In this document: one piece after another, positions 32,536 through 41,824 of the stretch
Layout: the number at the start of each line of letters is the position of its first letter
How positions within the stretch are numbered: the stretch's first letter is position 1
Origin: an uncultured Clostridia bacterium
GTDB taxonomy: Bacteria; Bacillota; Clostridia; Oscillospirales; Acutalibacteraceae
Direction of reading: 5' to 3'
Assembly: GCA_947627725.1 (NCBI GenBank)
Contig: CANQXE010000018.1
Location: 1 to 43,887, forward strand
Length of the DNA: 43,887 bases
The notes under the pieces: generated by a model
Databases searched by the model: none
Seen by the model: the letters and a program-made list of their open reading frames with translations, nothing else
What the model was told of the DNA's origin: nothing
Made by a program: the position numbers and the translations under genes

Positions 32536-33921
32536 ATGATGAATGCAATTCCTTATTATGAATTTATTGAAAAGAAAATCAATTCAATTTGTCTTGAAAA
32601 CAAAAATATCTTAAGCCGAAAAATATCTTTTGATGAGGAAAGCGACAACCTGATTATTACTCTTATATATAACGGCTTTACGGTTAAACTGAAATACGGC
32701 GATACCATAACGGAGGACTACTCCTTTCTGGAGGATGACAATATAGGCAAATCGCTTATACCTAAATTTATATTCCCGTTTTCCGAAATTGAATATTCTG
32801 TTTACGATATACACAATGCGGTGGAAGACGGTATCTTCAGAACGTATGCGTTTCACTGTCTTTATGATGAGGCGTCTGTTGGTAAGGCTTTGGAAACCGT
32901 AATTTCCTTTATTAACAGAAATGAAGAAAATATAAGAAGCATAAGCGGTTCTCAGCGCCTGCAAAAAGAGCTGAATGAATCATTTGAAAGCGGACTCAAA
33001 ATAGCGTCCAAAAAAATCACAACTGATAAAATCAGGGAAAATCCAAAAAAATATTTGAGCAATCACGATATTGATATGTACTATCTGCGCATTGCCGAAA
33101 CGGCGTTCACTTCACATATCACAAAAGGCACTACACGTGAACTCCAGAATTTTTACAAGAATCAAACTAAAAAGAATAAACTTTTGCCTTTTGAAAAGAG
33201 ATATATTGACTATCTTTATAAAAATGATTTTAAAAATACTGATACCGACGCGGTTGAAAGCGTAAAGAAAAATCAAAAAATATCAAGTAAAATTGAGAAA
33301 TCAAGCTCTTTTACTTACATAATCAGCCTTATATTCGCGTTAGCGCTTGATATACTGATAAGTTCTTTTATAGAAAAAAGGATAGAGAAAAACTATCTGC
33401 TTTTAGAGGAGGTCACGCTTGACAACATATTTATAATCGTCTTTCTCAGCATAGGCTTTTATTTAGTTTTGAACAGTCCTTTGAAGTGGCTGTTTATGAG
33501 AAAAAAGGAGGGCTATGACAGCAAATCAACAAAGCTTGACGTAAAAACAAACGCAATATTAGCCGTTGCGGGAGTTGTTATCATTATTGCCGCCGGTACC
33601 TTTTCATACTTTGATTATCAGAAAAATGTCGGTCTCGGTGAAAAAGATATTTATTACTGCCAAAGGCTCGGCAAAACTGAAATACTGCCGTATGATGAAG
33701 TTAAACTGTATCTGATTGAGGGCACCTATTACGATAATGACTATTCTGATACAGATGATGACAAGACTATCGCAGTAGTCGTAAATGATGACTATGAAAA
33801 CTGCTTTGTATCGGAATATCTGACGGAGATAGATATGAAAAACGCCTACAGGGACAGTCTGAATTATGCAGGGAAATTCAAATCAATAGAAGATTTTAAT
33901 GATAATTTTTCAGTTGACTGA
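32536..33921 (+). CDS. membrane protein of unknown function
   Basis: About 461 residues from the ATG at 32536 (a second ATG follows at once) after AAAGGGGTGG. It is the only plus-strand gene between 18.1 and 43.7 kb. The first 260 residues are soluble and polar (FIEKKINSICLENKNILSRK; SFINRNEENIRSISGSQRLQ). Three membrane helices follow: FTYIISLIFALALDILISSF, IFIIVFLSIGFYLVLNSPL and AILAVAGVVIIIAAGTFSYF. The last 80 residues are acidic and probably outside (DNDYSDTDDDK). I recognise no domain; the layout suggests a membrane-anchored sensor or regulator, but nothing shows its function. It ends at a two-way terminator shared with the gat operon. Confidence 0.8.
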   Translation: MMNAIPYYEFIEKKINSICLENKNILSRKISFDEESDNLIITLIYNGFTVKLKYGDTITEDYSFLEDDNIGKSLIPKFIFPFSEIEYSVYDIHNAVEDGIFRTYAFHCLYDEASVGKALETVISFINRNEENIRSISGSQRLQKELNESFESGLKIASKKITTDKIRENPKKYLSNHDIDMYYLRIAETAFTSHITKGTTRELQNFYKNQTKKNKLLPFEKRYIDYLYKNDFKNTDTDAVESVKKNQKISSKIEKSSSFTYIISLIFALALDILISSFIEKRIEKNYLLLEEVTLDNIFIIVFLSIGFYLVLNSPLKWLFMRKKEGYDSKSTKLDVKTNAILAVAGVVIIIAAGTFSYFDYQKNVGLGEKDIYYCQRLGKTEILPYDEVKLYLIEGTYYDNDYSDTDDDKTIAVVVNDDYENCFVSEYLTEIDMKNAYRDSLNYAGKFKSIEDFNDNFSVD

Positions 33922-33939
33922 TATAACGGAATAAACTAT

Positions 33940-33966
33940 AAAACGGCGGTTTTTGACCGCCGTTTT
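33940..33966. terminator. bidirectional terminator between the membrane protein and gatB
   Basis: AAAACGGCGGT (33940-33950) pairs with ACCGCCGTTTT (33956-33966) around TTTTG. T and A runs on either side allow it to serve both converging transcripts. Confidence 0.9.
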
Positions 33967-33969
33967 AAT

Positions 33970-35379
33970 TTATCCGATTAATTCTCTTATGATAGCCTCA
34001 GCCTTTTTGACGTCTGCCTTACCTCTTGAATTTTTCATAACGTAGCCGAACATTACATTGATTGCTTTATCCTTGCCTGCCCTTATATCCTCAACAGCCT
34101 TCGGGTTTGCGTCAATTGCGCCCTGACAAAGCGTTTTAAGGTCATCATCCGAAAGACCCGCAAGGTCCTCCTCCCTGACATATTCTGTTACGTCAAGACC
34201 GCTTTCAAGCATTTTTGAAAGAATGTCCTTTGCCTTGTTTGCCCTGATTTTCTTATCATCAATCAGCTTAACGAGTTCGGCAAGCTGGGCGGATGTCGTT
34301 TTAATTTTAAAGTTCTCCTTATCCTCCTCTGTCTGGAGAGTTGCATAGACAGGACCTAAAATCATATTGAGAACATTATTTGCGCTTGCTCCCGCATTAA
34401 CCGCCGAGTCAAAGAATTCGGTAACATTTCTGTATTTATAAATGAGCCTTGCGTTGTTTTCGGGAAGTCCCATATCCTTTGTATATCTCTTAAGCTTAGC
34501 GTCGGGAAGCTCGGGAAGCGAAGAACGTATTGACTCAACCGTTTCGGGAGAAATGTAAAATCTCAGAATATCCGGCTCCGGGAAATAGCGGTAATCATCG
34601 GCATTCTCCTTTGTACGGAGAACGTAAACCGTATCGCTGTTTGCGTCGTAGCGCATGGTGGACTGGATAACCTTTTCACCTGACTCGAGGATATCCTCCT
34701 GTCTCTCCGTTTCAAGCTCCATCGCGCGCACAATGTTTGACAGGGAGTTGATATTTTTAATCTCCGTTCTCGTTCCCCACGGCTCGCCCGGCTGATGAAG
34801 CGACACATTGACATCACATCTCATGGAGCCCTCCTGCATTTTACAGTCGGACACGCCAACATTTCTCATAATAAGCTGGAGCTTTTCGGCATATTCCCTT
34901 GCCTCCTGAGGTGAGGAAATATCAGCCATGGAAACTATTTCTATAAGAGGAACACCGCCCCTGTTATAGTCAACATAGGTATAACCGCCGTCGTGAACAA
35001 GTTTACCCGCGTCCTCCTCAATATGAATACGCTCTATTCTGATTTTTTTGCCTGAATCCAGCTCAACATACCCGTTAATGCAGACAGGCTCGTCAAACTG
35101 TGAAATTTGGTACGCTTTGGGAAGGTCGGGATAAACATAATTTTTTCTGTCCATATGAGAGTTGTTGTTAATCTCACAATGAACGGCAAGACCGGCGCGC
35201 ACAGCATACTCAATAACCCGCTTGTTCAAAATTGGGAGCGCACCCGGCTGACCTGTACACACAGGACAGCAATGCGTGTTAGGCTCTCCGCCGAACTGTG
35301 TAGTACATCCGCAGAAAATTTTTGTTTTTGTGGCAAGCTCAATATGAGTTTCAATACCGCATACAAGCTGATAGCTCAA
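33970..35379 (-). CDS. gatB: aspartyl/glutamyl-tRNA amidotransferase subunit B
   Basis: 469 residues. GatB binds the mischarged tRNA and phosphorylates its Asp or Glu before amidation. Seen: GIETHIELATKTKIFCGC with zinc-ligand cysteines, CPVCTGQPGALPILN, RIHIEEDAGKLVHDGGYTYV, DYNRGGVPLIEIVS and MRCDVNVSL, with a C-terminal YqeY-like tail. It starts at a TTG whose bases overlap the gatA stop (CTTTGA), with GGAGGTG eight bases upstream, so it is coupled to gatA. It is last in the aspS-gatC-gatA-gatB operon. Confidence 0.97.
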   Translation of the reverse strand: MSYQLVCGIETHIELATKTKIFCGCTTQFGGEPNTHCCPVCTGQPGALPILNKRVIEYAVRAGLAVHCEINNNSHMDRKNYVYPDLPKAYQISQFDEPVCINGYVELDSGKKIRIERIHIEEDAGKLVHDGGYTYVDYNRGGVPLIEIVSMADISSPQEAREYAEKLQLIMRNVGVSDCKMQEGSMRCDVNVSLHQPGEPWGTRTEIKNINSLSNIVRAMELETERQEDILESGEKVIQSTMRYDANSDTVYVLRTKENADDYRYFPEPDILRFYISPETVESIRSSLPELPDAKLKRYTKDMGLPENNARLIYKYRNVTEFFDSAVNAGASANNVLNMILGPVYATLQTEEDKENFKIKTTSAQLAELVKLIDDKKIRANKAKDILSKMLESGLDVTEYVREEDLAGLSDDDLKTLCQGAIDANPKAVEDIRAGKDKAINVMFGYVMKNSRGKADVKKAEAIIRELIG

Positions 35380-36836
35380 AGCACTACACCTCCCTCAAAA
35401 TCCGCAACGCCTATTTCGGCGTTTTTCTCATAGAAATACGCTGTATCAAGAATTGTTTTTTCGCTGAACTTTTTACCTATAATCTGCATACCGATAGGAA
35501 GTCCCTTACTGTCATTCTTAATCGGAACGCTGATTGCGGGAACACCTGTAATATTAATCGGAACTGTCGCAATATCCGAAAGATACATATCAACAGGAGA
35601 GGCGCCGCTGAAATTAAGCGGGAAAGCGGTGTTGGGCGCTGTCGGAGCAATCAAAACATCACAGGAATTAAATATTTCATCAAAATCAGCAATAAGATTT
35701 TCACGAAGAAGACACGCTTTTTTATAATAAGCGTCGTAATAGCCTGATGAAAGAACGTATGTTCCGAGCATAATTCTGCGCTTAACCTCATCGCCGAAGC
35801 CCTCAGTACGCGTCTTTAATATCATTTCCTCAACATCGTTGAAGCTTTCGGGTCTGTAACCGTAGCGTATGCCGTCATATCTGCCCAGATTTGACGATGC
35901 CTCGGCACAGGCAATTATATAGTAAACCGGCAGCGCCTGCTTTAGTACAGGCAGACTGATGTCAATAATTTCAGCACCGTTATCCTCGAAAAACTTAACC
36001 GCGCCGTCAATTGCCTCTTTGATTTCAGAGCCGATACCGTCAAAGTATTCTTTGGCTATACCTATTTTAAGTCCCCTGACGTCATTTTGACCGAGTGAGC
36101 CTGAAATATTACCGAAATCAAAATCGACGCTTGTCTGGTCGTTTGAGTCCACACCCGAAATCGCATCAAATACGGTTGCCGTATCCTTTACGGAGTTTGC
36201 GAGCACACCAATCTGGTCGAGTGATGAGCCGTATGCGATAAGTCCGTAACGTGAAACAGCGCCGTAGGTAGGCTTAAGACCGACAATTCCGCAGAATGAT
36301 GCGGGCTGGCGGATTGAACCTCCCGTATCAGAGCCTAATGCATAAGCAGCCAAATTCGCGCAAACCGCACCGGCACCGCCGCCCGACGAACCGCCTGTAA
36401 CGTGATTTACATTGCGCGGATTAAGCGGCGCGCCGTAACAGCTTGTTTCGCTTGTTGAACCCATTGCGAATTCGTCCATATTTGTTTTGCCGAGCATAAC
36501 CGCGCCCTGTTTCTTGAGCTTAGACCAAACAGTCGAATCATAATACGGTCTGAAGCCCTCAAGGATTTTTGAACAGCAGGTAGTCAAATCACCGTCCGAG
36601 CAGATATTATCCTTTAGGGTCATCGGTATGCCCGTAAGTGCTGACGCCGTACCGTTTGCAAGCATTTCATCTGCTTTTTCCGCATTTTTAATTGCCTTGT
36701 CAAAGGTGGTTGAAACATACGCGTTATATTTCTTATTGTCAGCCTCAATTGCGGAAATATATTTTTCGGTAAGCTCTTTTGAAGATATTTCCCTATTTTT
36801 AAGCATTTGCGATAAGGGGGCAATAATCTCTCTCAT
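35376..36836 (-). CDS. gatA: aspartyl/glutamyl-tRNA amidotransferase subunit A (amidase)
   Basis: 486 residues. GatA releases ammonia from glutamine. The amidase signature is complete: GIPMTLKDNICSDG with the catalytic Lys, and HVTGGSSGGGAGAVCANLAA then YALGSDTGGSIRQPASFCG with the Ser-cisSer-Lys machinery. AIEADNKKYNAYVSTTFD near the N-terminus is also typical. The start follows GGGAGG at the usual spacing, directly after gatC with no gap, and the end overlaps gatB by 4 bases. Confidence 0.97.
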   Translation of the reverse strand: MREIIAPLSQMLKNREISSKELTEKYISAIEADNKKYNAYVSTTFDKAIKNAEKADEMLANGTASALTGIPMTLKDNICSDGDLTTCCSKILEGFRPYYDSTVWSKLKKQGAVMLGKTNMDEFAMGSTSETSCYGAPLNPRNVNHVTGGSSGGGAGAVCANLAAYALGSDTGGSIRQPASFCGIVGLKPTYGAVSRYGLIAYGSSLDQIGVLANSVKDTATVFDAISGVDSNDQTSVDFDFGNISGSLGQNDVRGLKIGIAKEYFDGIGSEIKEAIDGAVKFFEDNGAEIIDISLPVLKQALPVYYIIACAEASSNLGRYDGIRYGYRPESFNDVEEMILKTRTEGFGDEVKRRIMLGTYVLSSGYYDAYYKKACLLRENLIADFDEIFNSCDVLIAPTAPNTAFPLNFSGASPVDMYLSDIATVPINITGVPAISVPIKNDSKGLPIGMQIIGKKFSEKTILDTAYFYEKNAEIGVADFEGGVVL

Positions 36837-37124
36837 TTATATTCCTCCCTTTACACAGAACATACCCTTTGATGCGCTTACGTTTGAAAGGATTTTTTCA
36901 TTCGGGAGCGACTCCTTAACAACATCCTCCCTGAAATCTTCGGCAGGTGTCGCAAACGATGATACGTTTCTGATTTTTTCAGCGTCTCCCTCAACTGAAT
37001 TGTTGATGGTGTCCGCGAATGCGATTATATCGTCCATATCCTTAATAATTTTAGCAAGCTCCTCATCGGAAAAATCAAGACGCGCAAGATGAGCAAGCTT
37101 TAATACTTCTTCTTTACTAATCAT
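36837..37124 (-). CDS. gatC: aspartyl/glutamyl-tRNA amidotransferase subunit C
   Basis: 95 residues, normal length. GatC is the short linker that holds GatA and GatB together. It starts MISKEEVLKLAHLARLDFSD, the family signature, followed by FADTINNSVEGDAEKI and a segment about Pro (ATPAEDFREDVV). It lies 15 bases after aspS and adjoins gatA. Confidence 0.95.
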   Translation of the reverse strand: MISKEEVLKLAHLARLDFSDEELAKIIKDMDDIIAFADTINNSVEGDAEKIRNVSSFATPAEDFREDVVKESLPNEKILSNVSASKGMFCVKGGI

Positions 37125-37139
37125 ATTACCGACCTCAAA

Positions 37140-38891
37140 TTACTTTCTCAGCTTAATGTGTACTTCTCTGAGCTGCTGCTCCGTAATCTCATTAGGCGCT
37201 TTGCACATCAAATCCTGCGCTTTACCGTCCATAGGAAATGGAATAACCTCACGTATGTTCTCCTCGTTTCTGAGAAGCATAATCATACGGTCAACGCCCG
37301 GAGCCATACCTGCATGAGGGGGAGCGCCGAACTGGAACGCTGTGTAAAGCGCGCCGAATTTCTGCTTAAGCACCTCTTCATCATAGCCCGCAATCTCAAA
37401 CGCTTTCTTCATTATATCAATATCGTGATTACGGACCGCGCCGGATGAAAGTTCAACACCGTTGCATACGATATCATACTGGTATGCAAGGATTGTGAGC
37501 GGATCTTCATTTTCAAGCGCCTTCAGACCGCCCTGCGGCATTGAAAACGGATTGTGCGTAAAGCTGATTTTCTTTTCTTCCTCTTTATACTCATACATCG
37601 GGAAATCGTTGATAAAGCAGAAACGGTATGCGTTTTTCTCAATTAAATCGAACATTTCCGCGAGCTTTGTTCTGATTTGACCAGCATAGTCTGCGGCTTT
37701 TGCCTCGGCATCCGCAATAAAGAAAATTGTATCTCCGATTTCAAGAGAAGCAATATCGGCAAGCTCCGTTTTCATATTGTCGGGAATAAACTTGTCAATC
37801 GGTCCTTTATAGGATTTATCCTCTTGTACAAGAAGGTAACCGAGACCGCCCATACCTATTGACTGCGCGAATTTAAGTAGTTTTTCGTGCTTACCCTTTG
37901 AAATTTCCTCGTGTATCTTAATTGCCCTTACTGTCTGACCGTGAAACGGCTTAAAGGTACAGCGCTGGAAGAAATCGGTTACATCAATAATTTCAAGCGG
38001 ATTTCTTAAATCGGGCTTATCCGTACCGTATTTGAGCATAGCGTCCTTATAGCTGATAACAGGATAAGGAGCTTCCGTCACACTATATCCTTTTGGGGCA
38101 AATTTTTTAAAGGTTTTAGTTAAAATTTCCTCTCCTACCCTGAATACATCTTCCTGAGTGGCAAAGCACATCTCAAAATCAAGCTGATAAAATTCACCCG
38201 GCGAACGGTCAGCTCTCGCGTCCTCATCTCTGAAGCAGGGAGCAATCTGAAAATACTTATCAATACCTGAAACCATAAGGAGCTGTTTATACTGCTGCGG
38301 CGCCTGCGGAAGAGCGTAAAACTTACCCTTATGCACACGGCTCGGTACAACATAGTCGCGCGCGCCCTCAGGTGATGAAGCGCAGAGTATAGGTGTCTGA
38401 ATTTCAAGAAAGCCCATATTTGTCATTTTCTGTCTGAGGTAAGAAATAACCCTGCTTCTGAAAACGATATTTTCTTTAACCTTTTGATTTCTTAAATCAA
38501 GAAAACGATATTGAAGTCTTTTATCCTCTCTTGTTTCCTTAGATGTCTGAATTTCAAACGGCAGAGGACAACGCACCTTGCCGAGAGTTGTTACCTTATG
38601 AGCCTCAACCTCAATTGTTCCCGTTGCGATTTTTGGGTTAATTGTATCCTCGTCCCGTTTTTCAACAAGTCCCTCAATGGAAACGCAGTCCTCCTTTGAT
38701 ATTCCGCTGAGCAGTGACGTATCACGCATTACAATCTGCATAACGCCGTTCATATCACGCAGGTCGATAAAGGATACGCCGCCGTGGTCGCGTATATTTT
38801 CCACCCAGCCTGCTACCTTAACGGTGCTGTTGATATCATCCTCGGAAAACTGATCCATTGTTTTTGTTCTGTAAAGTGTTGAAAATTCCAT
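37140..38891 (-). CDS. aspS: aspartate-tRNA ligase, probably non-discriminating
   Basis: 583 residues from the ATG at 38891 with GGAG eight bases before. Seen: the OB anticodon-binding domain (VKVAGWVENIRDHGGVSFID then LRDMNGVMQIV), class II motif 2 (FRDEDARADRSPGEFYQLDF), a GAD insert and motif 3 (GMAPGVDRMIMLLRNEENIR). It charges tRNA-Asp; being in one operon with gatCAB, it very likely also mischarges tRNA-Asn, which GatCAB converts to Asn-tRNA-Asn. A T-box leader controls the operon. I did not find an asparaginyl-tRNA synthetase in the window, as expected for this route. Confidence 0.96.
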   Translation of the reverse strand: MEFSTLYRTKTMDQFSEDDINSTVKVAGWVENIRDHGGVSFIDLRDMNGVMQIVMRDTSLLSGISKEDCVSIEGLVEKRDEDTINPKIATGTIEVEAHKVTTLGKVRCPLPFEIQTSKETREDKRLQYRFLDLRNQKVKENIVFRSRVISYLRQKMTNMGFLEIQTPILCASSPEGARDYVVPSRVHKGKFYALPQAPQQYKQLLMVSGIDKYFQIAPCFRDEDARADRSPGEFYQLDFEMCFATQEDVFRVGEEILTKTFKKFAPKGYSVTEAPYPVISYKDAMLKYGTDKPDLRNPLEIIDVTDFFQRCTFKPFHGQTVRAIKIHEEISKGKHEKLLKFAQSIGMGGLGYLLVQEDKSYKGPIDKFIPDNMKTELADIASLEIGDTIFFIADAEAKAADYAGQIRTKLAEMFDLIEKNAYRFCFINDFPMYEYKEEEKKISFTHNPFSMPQGGLKALENEDPLTILAYQYDIVCNGVELSSGAVRNHDIDIMKKAFEIAGYDEEVLKQKFGALYTAFQFGAPPHAGMAPGVDRMIMLLRNEENIREVIPFPMDGKAQDLMCKAPNEITEQQLREVHIKLRK

Positions 38892-38913
38892 AAAACACAC
38901 TCCTTATAAATAA

Positions 38914-39143
38914 GATAAAGCAGTCTTAAGTCCGAATAGGACGAAAGACTGCTTCCGTGGTACCACCTAAATTAGCTGTTAATAAACAGCTCACTCTCTG
39001 GATTAACGCTCCTCATACGCCCGATTCTACTTGCTTAACGCTTTCTTTCGGGAACTCATAGGTGTTTTTCACTGACTGCTTATACTGTCTTTCACCGACC
39101 GACAGCTCTCTGAAACATCGACAGGCAGCTACTCTCCTACTCA
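38914..39143 (-). ncRNA. T-box leader controlling aspS-gatCAB
   Basis: Read on the minus strand: stem I begins at GAGTAGGAGAGTAGCTG, followed by the stem I distal-loop segment CAGAGAGCTGTCGGTCGGTG. The T-box motif GGTGGTACCACGG (38955-38967) is intact and begins the antiterminator. A terminator stem (AAGCAGTCTT with AAGACTGCTT, plus GTCC/GGAC) follows at 38918-38954. A candidate specifier is AAC (Asn) at 39064-39066 in GTGAAAAACACC; Asp GAC is not seen there. Uncharged tRNA binding would favour read-through into aspS. Confidence 0.92.
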
Positions 39144-39185
39144 AAGTTTTATAGTATTGCAAATATAATAACACTTTAAAATCCT

Positions 39186-39770
39186 TTAGTCAATATTTTT
39201 ATTTATTCTCTTATTACATATTATATGCAAAACGAATTCAAAAATATAAATTACAAGCGTTAAATACCAGCCTGCGCCCATTGAGCCTATAATTAAGCCG
39301 AGTACAATAAAAACGGCTGTATTGACAAAACTGAAAATCATATTTCTTATAAATCCTGTTTTTGTTGAAGAAAACAACGAAGAAATAATAACAGCGAGCG
39401 AAAGCACGATTACAAGAGCCATGCTGATAAGCGGCATTATAACCGAGCCTATATCAATACTGCCGTTTATAATTCCCATAATAAGACGGATAAGGCTGAT
39501 GTCTTTATACATAGGCAGGCACATTGCGCCGAGCGGTGTGAAAAAAAGCACAAGCCGCACAATAAGCACAGGTGACGCAATAGTAGAGGATTTAATAATA
39601 TTGACAAATTTATTTACGGCGCCGACCTCTTTTTGTGCCTGCAACGCGTCGGCACGCAGTCTGTCCTCAAAATTATAATAAAGAAGATTGACCTTACAAT
39701 GAGGACACGTTTCTTTAATATAAAAGGGGCTTAGCTTTCCGCCGCATTTCGGACACAAATTATTCTTCAT
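39186..39770 (-). CDS. zinc-ribbon membrane protein, unknown function
   Basis: 194 residues from the ATG at 39770, with GGAGGTGG six bases before. The N-terminus has a four-cysteine zinc ribbon, CPKCGGKLSPFYIKETCPHC, followed by a short polar linker and four membrane helices (IASPVLIVRLVLFFTPLGAM; VIMPLISMALVIVLSLAVII; MIFSFVNTAVFIVLGLIIGS; WYLTLVIYIFEFVLHII). The ribbon faces the cytoplasm most likely. The start overlaps the sugar-transporter end by 11 bases, so the two are coupled. No named family is recognised; a regulatory or accessory role to the transporter is only a guess. Confidence 0.82.
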   Translation of the reverse strand: MKNNLCPKCGGKLSPFYIKETCPHCKVNLLYYNFEDRLRADALQAQKEVGAVNKFVNIIKSSTIASPVLIVRLVLFFTPLGAMCLPMYKDISLIRLIMGIINGSIDIGSVIMPLISMALVIVLSLAVIISSLFSSTKTGFIRNMIFSFVNTAVFIVLGLIIGSMGAGWYLTLVIYIFEFVLHIICNKRINKNID

Positions 39771-41232
39771 TTTTGCCACCTCCCGAAACCTCTTTTGAAA
39801 GTTTTTCACGGCGAACCTTCATATCGGCCCGGATACCCTCAAGCTTTTTGCCTGTAAGGTCATAGAAAAGATACGGAACAAGTGAAAGCAGTCCGAGCAG
39901 ATACGGAATTAATGTAAACAACGCCCAGATATATAAGTCCGTATGATCACCTTTCAGCGTTACAGGCTCGCCTGCCGCGTTTTTGGTGAAATTAAGCCCG
40001 ATAACAGGCAGAATTGCCGTGCCGATTGATGTTGAAATTGAGCCGGTCAATTTGCCGACAAAAGTAAGAACAGAGAATGAAATACCTTCGTTTCTCTCGC
40101 CGGTTTTCCATTCCATATAATCAACTGTATCACCAATCATTTCCGTCGGAATAACCATATTGACTGTATTGAAAAAGCTGAAAATAAAGTTTTGTATCAT
40201 CAAAAGAATTGAAATAACAAGAACACTTGAATTATAAAATTTAAGACCTATGGTAAATACAAGAGCTCCCACAACAGCCCTGCAAACGAGATTAAGTATT
40301 ACAATCTGCCTGTTATCAAGTTTTCTTTTAAGCTTCGGAATTAAAAGATATGTTAAAAAGCCAAATATAGTTCCGGGGAGGTTTATCCATAAAACAGCAG
40401 AGTTGAGATTTAAAACCTCAGAAAAGTAATATGTTTGAAAAACGCCTGCAAGACCGCCCAACGCACCGATAACATTACCGAGAATGATAAGCATCAGCGG
40501 TTTATTTTTAAACATTATCTTAAAGCCGTCAATAACCGAAGGTTCTTTTACAGACTGAACTACTCTTTCTTTTGTCTTTCTTCCAGCGAGTGAAAACAAT
40601 CCCAATATCATAACAGCCGCAACCAGCGATAAAATAAGGAAGTCCTGCGAAAGAGTAAGTCCCCAGACACCGTTATTTGAAAAATCCATCATAATAACAA
40701 GAAATGTTGTTGCCAAGCCGCCTAAAATACCGGAAATAAATCTCGCAGTGGAAATAGCTCTTGTTCTGTCACTCGGTGACGGCGAAATTGCCGTACTCAT
40801 ACCCCAGAAAGGAACATCACCTATTGTATAGAAGAATTCCCATATAAAATATGATATGTACATATAAATAATTTTAACCGTTACGGATTTGGCATCGGCT
40901 AAAATTTCAGGTCCCGCGAAAAGCATAACCGTTGCGGCGGCAAGCGGAACAGGCACAATCAAAAGATAGGGTCTAAGCTTACCGTAACGGGTTCTCGTTC
41001 TGTCAATAATACCGCCGATTAACGGGTCATTTATTGTGTCCCATATACCGAGAATCAAAATCATTGTTGCAACTGCTTTTTCAGGTAAACCAAAAACCTT
41101 AGTGAAAAAAATTGAAAGATAACCGCCTGCCACTAAATTGTAACCGAATACCTGACCCGCGTTTGCAAAGCCGTAGGCAAGGTTTTCTTTAACGCCTACA
41201 TAACGGGTTTCTTTTTTTCCTTCTTCGCTCAT
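39760..41232 (-). CDS. GPH-family sugar:cation symporter (MFS)
   Basis: 490 residues with about 12 membrane helices. The family is shown by YGFANAGQVFGYNLVAGGYL, the WDTINDPLIGGIIDRTRTRY motif between helices 2 and 3 (cation and sugar binding Asp in MelB-type proteins), and KLRPYLLIVPVPLA. The centre carries PFWGMSTAISPSPSDRTRAI. These carriers take up glycosides such as melibiose, glucuronides or xylosides with Na+ or H+. The C-terminal loop is basic (GIRADMKVRREKLSKEVSGG). It is followed by an overlapping zinc-ribbon gene. Substrate is not deducible; the GH3 enzyme encoded 8 kb away is a possible downstream step. Confidence 0.92.
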   Translation of the reverse strand: MSEEGKKETRYVGVKENLAYGFANAGQVFGYNLVAGGYLSIFFTKVFGLPEKAVATMILILGIWDTINDPLIGGIIDRTRTRYGKLRPYLLIVPVPLAAATVMLFAGPEILADAKSVTVKIIYMYISYFIWEFFYTIGDVPFWGMSTAISPSPSDRTRAISTARFISGILGGLATTFLVIMMDFSNNGVWGLTLSQDFLILSLVAAVMILGLFSLAGRKTKERVVQSVKEPSVIDGFKIMFKNKPLMLIILGNVIGALGGLAGVFQTYYFSEVLNLNSAVLWINLPGTIFGFLTYLLIPKLKRKLDNRQIVILNLVCRAVVGALVFTIGLKFYNSSVLVISILLMIQNFIFSFFNTVNMVIPTEMIGDTVDYMEWKTGERNEGISFSVLTFVGKLTGSISTSIGTAILPVIGLNFTKNAAGEPVTLKGDHTDLYIWALFTLIPYLLGLLSLVPYLFYDLTGKKLEGIRADMKVRREKLSKEVSGGGKNEE

Positions 41233-41270
41233 AAAATCCCACCCTTAACATATCTATACTATATTAAAAC

Positions 41271-41299
41271 AAAAAGGCTGACATTTTGTCAACCTTTTT
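41271..41299. terminator. terminator after the ATT-start lipoprotein gene
   Basis: AAAAAGGCTGAC (41271-41282) pairs with GTCAACCTTTTT over AAAAT-type loop bases, one G-T pair. It has a T-rich tail on the minus strand and lies 10 bases past the lipoprotein stop. Confidence 0.8.
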
Positions 41300-41308
41300 A
41301 AAATTTTG

Positions 41309-41824
41309 TTATTTTTTTGTTGTCTCATTATGCGAGTGATTATGCTCTGAAACAGTTTGTCCCTTTGCACTGTAATCAGCGTATCTGTTTTCCAGCTCAG
41401 TGTACTTGCCTGTTTCCATATCCTTTTTTATAACCTTTGTACCGTCAAAGGAAATGCCGTATTCACCGATTGTTTCTATTGAAAAAGTTTTTTTGCCTTC
41501 CTTATTCGTTTCATCATTTTGAGTAACAACATTGGCAAAAACTCTGACATATTTTTCTCCGTCAATTTCTGTACCGTTTGACGAAACCATAAAGCTATAA
41601 TCCTTATCTGTCTTGTCAAGTCCGAGCTCTTTCTTTGTATAAGACTGCTCAATAAAGCTGATTGCGTCGGCATCTTTAATTTTTGCCTCTCCCGTCGCAA
41701 TTGTGGGTGATGTGGAGCTTGTTTCGGATTTGGATTCAGTTTCGGTTTTCTGTTCTTTTGAACAAGCCGCGAAAACAGTAAAAATCACCGCTAAAGATAA
41801 TAATACCGCAATTAATTTTTTAAT
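41309..41824 (-). CDS. small lipoprotein that appears to start at ATT
   Basis: 171 residues if read from ATT at 41824. From there the protein starts (M)KKLIAVLLSLAVIFTVFA then AC, a perfect lipoprotein signal peptide; GGGAG lies 5 bases upstream, ideal spacing. The only standard start in frame is a GTG at 41788, which would leave just nine residues before Cys and no basic residue. So either AUU is used for initiation, or an ATG mutated to ATT, or the base call is wrong. The mature part has a Ser/Thr linker, then a domain with AISFIEQSYTKKELGLDKTD and KYVRVFANVV, ending His-rich (EHNHSHNETT). No family recognised. A promoter was not assigned. Confidence 0.75.
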   Translation of the reverse strand: MKKLIAVLLSLAVIFTVFAACSKEQKTETESKSETSSTSPTIATGEAKIKDADAISFIEQSYTKKELGLDKTDKDYSFMVSSNGTEIDGEKYVRVFANVVTQNDETNKEGKKTFSIETIGEYGISFDGTKVIKKDMETGKYTELENRYADYSAKGQTVSEHNHSHNETTKK

